From Pseudomonadota bacterium (GTDB lineage: Bacteria; Pseudomonadota; Alphaproteobacteria; Rhizobiales; Tepidamorphaceae), in the NCBI GenBank assembly GCA_023435545.1, contig JAEYRQ010000517.1:1-12553 (forward strand): a stretch of DNA of 12,553 bases. Direction: 5' to 3'. Position 1 is the first letter of the stretch. Every line of letters begins with the position of its first letter. Of this stretch, positions 6,036-11,691 are shown one piece after another. The position numbers and the translations under genes are program-made. Below the pieces are notes generated by a model. The model did not search any database and had not been told where the DNA came from. It was given only the letters and a program-made list of their open reading frames with translations.

Positions 6036-6815
6036 ATGGATCTGGGAATCAGAGGCAAGACCGCGATCGTCTGCGGCGGCTCGAAAGGGCTCGGCCGGGG
6101 ATCGGCCGAGAAGCTGGCCGAGGCCGGCGTAGACATCGTCCTGAACGCCCGCTCGCCTGGGCCGCTTGATCAGGCGGCCGGCGAGATCGCCGAACGCTAC
6201 GGCGTGACGGTAACCCCGGTGGCCGCCGATGTGACCACGCCCGAAGGTCGGGCCAAGCTGCTCGAGGCCGCACCTGAGCCGGACATTCTGGTCAACAACG
6301 CCGGCGGCCCTCCCCCCGGCATGTGGCACGACTGGGGCGAGGAGGAATGGCAGGGCGCCATCCGCGCCAACATGCTGACGCCGATCCACCTGATCACGGC
6401 GGTGCTTCCCGGCATGATCGAGCGCAAGTGGGGACGCATCGTCAACATCACCTCGGGCTCGGTGAAGTCACCGATCCCGGAGCTGGGTCTTTCAGGCGCG
6501 GCCCGCAGCGGGCTGACCGGCTTCGTGGCGGGCACGTCCCGCCAGGTTGCCCGGCACGGTGTCACCATCAACAACCTGCTGCCCGGCCAGCACGAGACTG
6601 CCCGGATCGAATCGCTGATGAACAACGCGGCGAACACGAGGGGGATCAGCGTCGAACAGGCACGGGCCGAGGCCTACGCGAAGAACCCCGCCGGACGGTT
6701 CGGCACGACCGAGGAGTTCGGCGCGATGTGTGCCTTCCTGTGCAGCGCCTATGCGGGCTACATCGTCGGTCAGAACATCCTGCTCGACGGCGGCGCGATC
6801 AACACGACGATGTAA
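6036..6815 (+). CDS. Atypical SDR-family oxidoreductase lacking the Tyr/Lys pair
   Basis: A 259-residue Rossmann-fold protein of the short-chain dehydrogenase/reductase superfamily. Visible: cofactor loop CGGSKGLGRG (13-22), Asp65 after the third strand, NNAGG (87-91) followed by PPPG, Asn112, and Ser140 in NITSGS. Where classical SDRs have Tyr-x-x-x-Lys, the sequence reads LSGAARSG, so the pair is replaced by Ser153 and Arg157. This pattern resembles the 'BKR-like SDR' subgroup, known not to match the catalytic tetrad. Its reaction is unknown, and it may use another proton donor or be non-catalytic. The start at 6036 (MDLGIRGK) aligns with SDR N-termini. The frame is open back to 5955 but that extension is unlike any SDR. 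A weak AAAGAGA lies upstream. Confidence 0.88.
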   Translation: MDLGIRGKTAIVCGGSKGLGRGSAEKLAEAGVDIVLNARSPGPLDQAAGEIAERYGVTVTPVAADVTTPEGRAKLLEAAPEPDILVNNAGGPPPGMWHDWGEEEWQGAIRANMLTPIHLITAVLPGMIERKWGRIVNITSGSVKSPIPELGLSGAARSGLTGFVAGTSRQVARHGVTINNLLPGQHETARIESLMNNAANTRGISVEQARAEAYAKNPAGRFGTTEEFGAMCAFLCSAYAGYIVGQNILLDGGAINTTM

Positions 6816-6829
6816 GAGCCCGCCGTCGG

Positions 6830-7759
6830 ATGCCAGCCATGCAACCGGATATCGTCTGCCTCGGCGAGCCGATGCTCGAGTTCAACCAGCAGCCAGACGG
6901 GCGCTATCTGGCCGGCCATGGCGGCGATACGTCGAACACCGCCATCGCCGCGGCTCGGCAGGGTGCCCGCGTCGGCTACCTGACCCAGTTGGGCGCTGAT
7001 GCCTTCGGCGACAGCTTCATGACGCTGTGGGCCGCCGAAGGCGTCGACGTCTCGCGTGTGGAGCGCAGGAGCGACGCCCATACCGGTATTTACTTCGTCT
7101 CCCACGGCGACACCGGCCATGTGTTCAGCTACATGCGGGCCGGCTCGGCGGCGAGCCGGATGACGCCTGACGACGTCCCGACCGACTACATCGCCAGTGC
7201 CAGGATCCTGCATGTTTCGGGGATCAGCCAGGCGATCAGCGACACGGCGACCGACGCGGTATTCCGCGCCATCGAGATCGCTCGCGATGCGGGCGTGATG
7301 GTGTCCTATGACACCAACTTGCGGCTGAAGCTCTGGTCCCTGCAGCGGGCGCGCGCAATCATCCACGCGGCTATGCGCGACTGCGACATCGCCCTGCCCG
7401 GCCGCGAGGATGCTGAGCAGTTGACCGGCCTCGGCGATCCCGATGCGATCGCGGACTTCTATCTCGGCCTCGGCGCCGGCATCGTCGCACTGACGCTCGG
7501 CGCGGACGGCACGCTGGTCGCGACGCCGACCGTACGTCGACGAGTGCCGGCCCGGCCCGTGCGGCCGGTCGACGCGACGGCTGCCGGAGACACGTTCGAC
7601 GGGGCGTTCCTGGCCGAACTGGTCGCCGGTCGCGATCCCTTCGCCGCGGCGGAGTATGCCAACGCGGCCGCGGCCCTGTCGACGCAAGGCTACGGCGCGG
7701 TCGCCCCGATGCCGCGTCGCGAGGCGGTCGAGGCGTTCATGGCAGGAGGGGCCGGATGA
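6830..7759 (+). CDS. PfkB-family sugar kinase, 2-dehydro-3-deoxygluconokinase-like
   Basis: A 309-residue ribokinase/PfkB-fold kinase that would use ATP to phosphorylate a sugar or sugar acid. GEPMLEFNQ (12-20), GGDTSNTAIAAARQGA (31-46) and the stretch GIYFVSHG...SYMRAGSAASRM are typical of KDG kinases. The C-terminal PfkB signature is DATAAGDTFDGAF (248-260) with catalytic Asp254. The usual GAGD anion-hole sequence is AAGD here. If it makes 2-keto-3-deoxy-6-phosphogluconate, a KDPG aldolase must be elsewhere, because none is in the window. The start at 6830 has AAGAG 11 nt upstream; 6839 is an alternative. Its TGA overlaps the next start as ATGA. The exact substrate is uncertain: other deoxy-keto or modified sugar acids are possible. 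Confidence 0.88.
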   Translation: MPAMQPDIVCLGEPMLEFNQQPDGRYLAGHGGDTSNTAIAAARQGARVGYLTQLGADAFGDSFMTLWAAEGVDVSRVERRSDAHTGIYFVSHGDTGHVFSYMRAGSAASRMTPDDVPTDYIASARILHVSGISQAISDTATDAVFRAIEIARDAGVMVSYDTNLRLKLWSLQRARAIIHAAMRDCDIALPGREDAEQLTGLGDPDAIADFYLGLGAGIVALTLGADGTLVATPTVRRRVPARPVRPVDATAAGDTFDGAFLAELVAGRDPFAAAEYANAAAALSTQGYGAVAPMPRREAVEAFMAGGAG

Positions 7760-8463
7760 GCGGCCGACATGCTCTCGTCACCGGCGGCACGCGCGGCATC
7801 GGCTTCGGCGTCGCCGAAGCCCTGATCGCGGCGGGCTGGACGGTGCTGGCCACCGGCGCCACCTCGGAAGAGGTCTCGGCCTGTGTCGCCCCCGCCGGCA
7901 TGGGCGTCGCCATCCTCGACGTCACCAACGAGGCGGCGATCGCAGATCTCGCCGGCGGCCTCGACCGCCTGGATGGGCTCGTCAACTGCGCCGGCATCCT
8001 GATGCGGGGGCAGGAGTACGACCTCGCCAACTTCCAGCGCGTCATCGACGTCAACCTCACCGGGACGATGCGCATGTGCGTCGCCTGCAAGCCGCTGCTG
8101 GAAGCCAGCGGCGGCGCGATCGTCAACACCGCCTCGATGCTGAGCTTCTTCGGCGGTCCGCTGGTGCCGGCCTACTCGGCCTCGAAGGGCGGTGTTGCCC
8201 AGCTCACCAAGGCGCTCGCCGCGCACTGGGCCACGGACGGCATACGGGTCAATGCCGTCGCGCCCGGCTGGATCGAGACCGGCATGACCCAGGGACTGCG
8301 CGAGGACGCCGCGCGCGAGGCGGCGATCCTGGGCCGCACCCCGATGCACCGATGGGGCAGGCCGCGCGAGGTCGGAGACCTCGTGGCCTATCTGCTGTCG
8401 GACGCCGCAAGCTTCATCACCGGCTCGATCGTGCCGGTCGACGGCGGCTATGCCGCGATGTGA
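7756..8463 (+). CDS. Classical SDR-family dehydrogenase/reductase
   Basis: A 235-residue NAD(P)-dependent oxidoreductase with all classical SDR elements: TGGTRGIG (9-16), NCAG (77-80), and the tetrad Asn100, Ser127, Tyr140 and Lys144 (AYSASKGG). The C-terminal VAPGWIETGM and FITGSIVPVDGGY are typical of FabG/KduD-like members. The residue after the second strand is not acidic (LATGATSEE), so the cofactor preference is unclear and NADP is possible. It is translationally coupled to the kinase by ATGA. With the kinase it may oxidise or reduce a keto-sugar acid (compare the KduD/KdgK pairing in uronate catabolism), but this assignment is by context only. Confidence 0.92.
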   Translation: MSGRHALVTGGTRGIGFGVAEALIAAGWTVLATGATSEEVSACVAPAGMGVAILDVTNEAAIADLAGGLDRLDGLVNCAGILMRGQEYDLANFQRVIDVNLTGTMRMCVACKPLLEASGGAIVNTASMLSFFGGPLVPAYSASKGGVAQLTKALAAHWATDGIRVNAVAPGWIETGMTQGLREDAAREAAILGRTPMHRWGRPREVGDLVAYLLSDAASFITGSIVPVDGGYAAM

Positions 8464-8476
8464 GGAGAAGCCGAGG

Positions 8477-9004
8477 ATGCCGATCGAGAAGCCCGACCAC
8501 GATCCGATGATGCCCTATCAGCTGCCGTTCCCGGCCGACGCGCTTCCGGAGATCGTGGTGCCCAAGGCGATCCCCGAGGACGAGCGGATCTGGGTGCCGC
8601 AGGCCGACAATGTCTGGTTCCGGCCGCTCTGCCTCAACCGGTCACAGGGCTACTGGATGAACCTCCTCAGGGTGCGCAAGTCCGGCGTGCTGTCGCGCCA
8701 CCGGCATCCGCAGGCCGTCCACGGCCTGGTGCTGCGCGGCAGGTGGCGCTACCTCGAGCACGACTGGGTCGCCGAGGAGGGCTCCTACGTGTTCGAGCCG
8801 CCGGGCGAGACCCACACCCTCTACGTGCCGGAGGACGTGGAGGAGATGATCACCATGTTCCAGGTCAACGGCATCATGTACTACGTCGACCCGTGGGGCG
8901 CGGCCATGGGCTACGAGGACGTGTTCACGAAGATCGACATGTGCCGCAGGCACTACGAGGACGTCGGTCTCGGCGCCTCCTTCACAGACCAGTTCATCCG
9001 GTAG
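8477..9004 (+). CDS. Cupin protein, 2,4'-dihydroxyacetophenone dioxygenase family
   Basis: A 175-residue single-domain cupin, close in length to the Alcaligenes 2,4'-dihydroxyacetophenone dioxygenase, an Fe enzyme that cleaves a C-C bond next to a keto group. Cupin motif 1 is SRHRHPQAVHGLVLRG with His75 and His77. The usual Glu slot holds His82. Motif 2 is PPGETHTL with His113. YLEHDW, SYVFEPPGETHT and YEDVFTKID are recalled features of this family. The cupin fold and metal site are well supported; the substrate is not, and many genes with this label have no aromatic context. It could be an isomerase or a dioxygenase on a keto acid. The start at 8477 has AGGAGA (8463-8468) eight nt upstream. 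It is the last gene of the run. Confidence 0.82.
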   Translation: MPIEKPDHDPMMPYQLPFPADALPEIVVPKAIPEDERIWVPQADNVWFRPLCLNRSQGYWMNLLRVRKSGVLSRHRHPQAVHGLVLRGRWRYLEHDWVAEEGSYVFEPPGETHTLYVPEDVEEMITMFQVNGIMYYVDPWGAAMGYEDVFTKIDMCRRHYEDVGLGASFTDQFIR

Positions 9005-9018
9005 GTCCGGTCCCGGCC

Positions 9019-9033
9019 CGGCGGAATGCGCCG
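9019..9033. terminator. Weak hairpin between convergent genes
   Basis: CGGCG, loop GAATG, CGCCG forms a 5-bp stem in the 33-nt gap between the cupin stop (9004) and the GntR stop (9038). There is no T-run on either strand. It may help bidirectional termination, but in GC-rich DNA such a short stem can be chance. Confidence 0.2.
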
Positions 9034-9037
9034 CAGG

Positions 9038-10090
9038 TCAGGACGCTTCCCGGGTCAGGTAGGGCGCGAGATGCGCCGGCTCCGGGATCACCGCGACGAT
9101 CTTCATCTGGGCGAGGCTGCGCCCGGCGGCGGCGCTGATGTGCGCCGCCAGCATTTCCGCGGCCGCCGGCACCGCATCGCGCAGCAGCAACTCCACGATC
9201 ATCCTGTGCTCGGTGATAGCGCCATGGTCGGCAGGCAGCCCTAGCTGACGCAAGACGCGGTCGGCCGCGAGCACGGGCAGCAGGTTGTCGCGGATCAACT
9301 GCCCCAGTCGGCTGTTCGGTGTCGTCAGCACGCAGGTATCGACGAGGAGGGTCTCGAATGACTCGAGGCTGTCATCCTGCCCCTCAGCCTGAGCGGTCTC
9401 GGCAGCACGGAACTGCTCCTGGAGACGTGCCAGTCGGTCGCGGTCGAGATGCGGGGCCGCGTCGACCAGTGCAGGCGGCTCGAGGATCGCGCGGAGCGCG
9501 AAGTGATCCTTGATCGAGCGTGCCGTCAGCGGACCCGCCACCCAATGCGAGCTCTGGTCCTTGCGGACCAGCCCGCGTTCCTGGAGTCGCCCCAGAACGT
9601 CCCGGACCACCGTCCTGCTGACGTTGAAGTGCCGGGCGAGCTCCGCCTCGACGAGCCGGAACTGTCCGAACACGATGCAGGCGGCGACATCCGTCTCGAC
9701 CGTCTCATAGATCCGCATCCACGAGCCGCGGCTCAGCAGTGCGGCGCCCGCCTCCCGGGGGATCTCCAGGCCGAACGTCTTGATGTCGGTGCGAATTGCC
9801 GGCACCCCACAGCCAGGCGGGCCGACCAGATAGCCGCGCCCCTCGAAGCGGTGAATCAGACCATCGGCCTCGAGCAGCTGCAGGGCCCGCTGCACGGGCG
9901 CGCGGCTCGTCTGCAGGATATCGGCAATCGGGCCTTCGAGCAGGACCAGTCCGCGCGGCAGCTTCCCGTCGTCGATGTTGCGACGCAGGACACCCTCGAC
10001 GATCTCGTAGCGGCGTAGCGCCGACGGCGTCGGCTGCCTCTCGGTCATGGACGGAAGCGCCCTCCGACTGCGGCTCAGACTGGACATCAT
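9038..10090 (-). CDS. GntR-type regulator with two winged helices and an FCD-like domain
   Basis: A long GntR/FadR-like regulator: 350 residues from the ATG at 10090, or 363 from 10129, against about 220-260 for the family. Numbered from 10090, the first winged helix is about 28-89 (YEIVEGVLRRNI...TSRAPVQRALQLLEADGLI...GRGYLV). A second is about 128-190 (YETVETDVAACI...VSRTVVRDVLGRLQERGLV). Then comes an alpha-helical FCD-like domain. It keeps the later histidines (ITEHRMIVELLLRDAVPAA, AAHISAAAG), but the D-x-x-x-H of metal-binding FCDs reads ESFETLL. Start: GAGGAGG lies 11 nt upstream of 10090, and nothing precedes 10129. Candidates at 10087 and 10048 remain open. It is divergent from the PotA/PotB-like genes and probably regulates them. 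Confidence 0.88.
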   Translation of the reverse strand: MMSSLSRSRRALPSMTERQPTPSALRRYEIVEGVLRRNIDDGKLPRGLVLLEGPIADILQTSRAPVQRALQLLEADGLIHRFEGRGYLVGPPGCGVPAIRTDIKTFGLEIPREAGAALLSRGSWMRIYETVETDVAACIVFGQFRLVEAELARHFNVSRTVVRDVLGRLQERGLVRKDQSSHWVAGPLTARSIKDHFALRAILEPPALVDAAPHLDRDRLARLQEQFRAAETAQAEGQDDSLESFETLLVDTCVLTTPNSRLGQLIRDNLLPVLAADRVLRQLGLPADHGAITEHRMIVELLLRDAVPAAAEMLAAHISAAAGRSLAQMKIVAVIPEPAHLAPYLTREAS

Positions 10091-10151
10091 GCCCTCATCG
10101 GCCTCCTCGCGCGACCCCGTCCGATCCATTGGTCAGCACCCATAAAACGAT

Positions 10152-10165
10152 TATTGCGTACAGAA
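10152..10165 (+). promoter_or_regulatory. Possible GntR operator copy 1
   Basis: TATTGCGTACAGAA matches the second copy at 10361 at 12 of 14 positions. The core TTGCGTACAG is an imperfect dyad of the TTG-N4-CAA type bound by several FCD-branch GntR regulators. It lies just upstream of the regulator gene, suiting autoregulation. Confidence 0.35.
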
Positions 10166-10360
10166 TGCTCAGGTTCATGACGTCAAAGGCACCAGCTGCA
10201 CCCAGATATGGCACTCTCGGGGACACTTTCAGGCACTGCCTGCCGTCGAGATTCATACGATACACTGTAACATTTCCGGGAGAAGCAGATCCTTTCCGTG
10301 GGAATCCGGCGCCCAACGCCCGCCTCGCGGCGATCCATGGCGAAAACTTCGCAAGAAAGA

Positions 10361-10374
10361 TATTGCATACAAAA
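10361..10374 (+). promoter_or_regulatory. Possible GntR operator copy 2
   Basis: TATTGCATACAAAA contains TTGCATACAA, a TTG-N4-CAA dyad. It is in the same orientation as copy 1 and offset by exactly 209 bp. It overlaps the only (weak) -35-like box toward the ABC operon. Assignment to the neighbouring regulator is inference. Confidence 0.35.
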
Positions 10375-10403
10375 GTCATTCATTCTAGCGTTCAGCTATC
10401 GGG

Positions 10404-10467
10404 CCGGCCGCCGGGAGGAACCAGCGGGGCGACGACCCGCGGCCGGCAGACCCGCTGAGAAGGCGGG
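10404..10467 (+). other. Structured leader hairpins before the second ABC operon
   Basis: Hairpin A pairs CCGGCCGC (10404-10411) with GCGGCCGG (10439-10446). After a one-base bulge the stem continues as GGG (10413-10415) with CCC (10436-10438), around a 20-nt loop. Hairpin B pairs CCCGC (10451-10455) with GCGGG (10463-10467). A competing stem, GCGGG (10424-10428) with CCCGC (10436-10440), would break hairpin A. The set lies just upstream of the AGAGGGAGA ribosome-binding site. It may be regulatory, but high GC makes chance pairing likely. Confidence 0.3.
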
Positions 10468-10484
10468 ACTTGTGCAGAGGGAGA

Positions 10485-10580
10485 ATGGATGATGCCCACT
10501 CAAGGGCGACCGAAGCAGGCCATTCCGTCGCGGCGCGCCGCATCCGACCTGGCCCGCTGACTTCAGGCAGCAGGCCATGA
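10485..10580 (+). CDS. Possible 31-residue upstream ORF coupled to the PotA-like gene
   Basis: The ATG at 10485 follows AGAGGGAGA (10476-10484) and encodes 31 residues (MDDAHSRATEAG...). Its TGA (10578-10580) overlaps the ATPase ATG at 10577 as ATGA, the same arrangement as at 2103-2192. A rival frame from ATG 10489 or 10492 (MMPTQGRPK..., stop 10558-10560) has better spacing to the same site but ends 16 nt short of the ATPase. No family is recognised, and either frame may be only a leader or chance. Confidence 0.22.
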   Translation: MDDAHSRATEAGHSVAARRIRPGPLTSGSRP

Positions 10581-11659
10581 GCAGCGCCCTCCTCGTCAAC
10601 GGCCTCGGCAAATCCTATGGCGATGTCGTCGCGCTCGACGATGTGACGCTCCGGATCGCCGCCGACCAGTACGTCTCGTTGCTCGGTCCGAGCGGCTCGG
10701 GCAAGACGACCCTTCTCAGATTGATCGCCGGGTTCGAGGAGCCCGATGCGGGAGACGTCACGGTGGCGGGCGTCTCGCTCCACCGCGCCCCGGCGCACCG
10801 TCGCGGCATCGGCTTCGTCTTTCAGAACTTCGCCCTGTTTCCGCATCTGACGGTCGAGGAGAACATCGGCTTCGGCCTTCTCAACCGAGAGGAAGCGCCG
10901 CTCGCCCCGCGCCTTGCCGAGGCCCGCGTGCGCGAGATCATTGGGCTCGTGGGATTGACGGGGCTCGGAGACCGCCGCATCGACCAGATCTCCGGCGGGC
11001 AGCGGCAGCGCGTCGCGCTCGCGCGCACGCTGGTGACGGAGCCCAAGCTGGTGCTGCTCGACGAGCCGCTCGGCGCGCTCGATGCCAATCTGCGCGCGCG
11101 CATGCGCAGCGAGCTGCGTGCGATCCGCGAGCGGCTCGGGGTCACCTTCCTGCATGTCACCGGCAGCGAGACGGAAGCGCTGGCGATGGGTGACACCGTC
11201 GTGGTGCTGGACACTGGCCGTGTCGCCCAGGTTGGCGACCCGGGCACCGTGTACGATCGTCCGGCGACGCCGAACGTCGCGCGTTTCCTGAGCTGCTACA
11301 ACCTCTTCGACGGCACCCAGTCGCACGAGACGTTCTCCACCGCCACCGGCCGGTTCCCGACCGCAGGCGCGGTGCGTCAGGGCAATGGCGGCCGCCGCGA
11401 GGAGGCCTATGCGGTGCGCTACGACCGCATCGTGGTCCGCCCAGCCGATGCCGGCAGTGGGTCCGACGAGGTCCGCATCGAGGCCACCTTCGTCGCCAGC
11501 GAGTACACCGGCGCCTCGGTCACCTCCTTCTTCGCCCTCGACGACGGCGGCATGGTCGAGGTCGAGGCGCATCTGAGCCATCGAGCCCCGCCGGCCTATG
11601 CGGAACGTCAGCGCTACGGCCTCGTCTGGAGGCCGCAGGACGCGATCGTCTTCGCGTGA
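10577..11659 (+). CDS. PotA/UgpC-type ABC ATP-binding protein with altered H-loop
   Basis: A 360-residue ATPase of the polyamine/iron/sugar importer class: nucleotide-binding domain plus a C-terminal TOBE-like domain at about 285-358 (ending RYGLVWRPQDAIVFA). Walker A GPSGSGKTT (37-45), Q-loop Gln83 (VFQNFALFPH), signature ISGGQ (138-142), Walker B LVLLDEP (158-164) and D-loop GALDA (166-170) are all intact. The H-loop normally reads VTHDQxEA. Here it is VTGSETEA, with Gly196 at the switch-histidine position. The start at 10577 has only a weak upstream site and may depend on coupling. The stop overlaps an in-frame GTG of the permease (11656). The substrate is unknown: polyamine, opine or another cation. 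The binding-protein gene is not in the window. Confidence 0.92.
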   Translation: MSSALLVNGLGKSYGDVVALDDVTLRIAADQYVSLLGPSGSGKTTLLRLIAGFEEPDAGDVTVAGVSLHRAPAHRRGIGFVFQNFALFPHLTVEENIGFGLLNREEAPLAPRLAEARVREIIGLVGLTGLGDRRIDQISGGQRQRVALARTLVTEPKLVLLDEPLGALDANLRARMRSELRAIRERLGVTFLHVTGSETEALAMGDTVVVLDTGRVAQVGDPGTVYDRPATPNVARFLSCYNLFDGTQSHETFSTATGRFPTAGAVRQGNGGRREEAYAVRYDRIVVRPADAGSGSDEVRIEATFVASEYTGASVTSFFALDDGGMVEVEAHLSHRAPPAYAERQRYGLVWRPQDAIVFA

Positions 11660-11691
11660 GCGCCAGCGAGCACCCAAGGACCAGCCGCCGG

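Larger units (their letters stand above)
10091..10576. promoter_or_regulatory. Divergent control region without a convincing conserved gene
   Basis: This gap separates the GntR gene from the second ABC operon. Bases 10130-10380 are much richer in A/T than the rest. Short dyads: TGACGTCA (10178-10185), CAGGCACTGCCTG (10230-10242, 6-1-6), TACACTGTA (10261-10269), GCGAA-AAC-TTCGC (10340-10352). Two similar 14-mers, TATTGCGTACAGAA (10152) and TATTGCATACAAAA (10361), have their own entries. A weak promoter toward the operon could be TTGCAT (10363-10368), 17 bp, TAGCGT. Small frames on both strands here look non-coding. The last 170 nt hold leader hairpins and a possible upstream ORF. Confidence 0.5.

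Noticed and set aside
10178..10185. TGACGTCA dyad as a CRE-like or specific operator
   Set aside because: An 8-bp palindrome of this kind is expected by chance at modest frequency, and no bacterial regulator in the window is known to use it.
10095..10379. A 94-residue minus-strand frame in the divergent control region
   Set aside because: It has no ribosome-binding site, overlaps the GntR 5' end and lacks recognisable features. The region is better explained as regulatory DNA. A decayed gene cannot be fully excluded.
9796..10458. A 220-residue plus-strand frame spanning the GntR 5' end and the control region
   Set aside because: Its first half is the antisense shadow of the winged-helix domain and its second half crosses the operator-like repeats. 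No start signal is evident.
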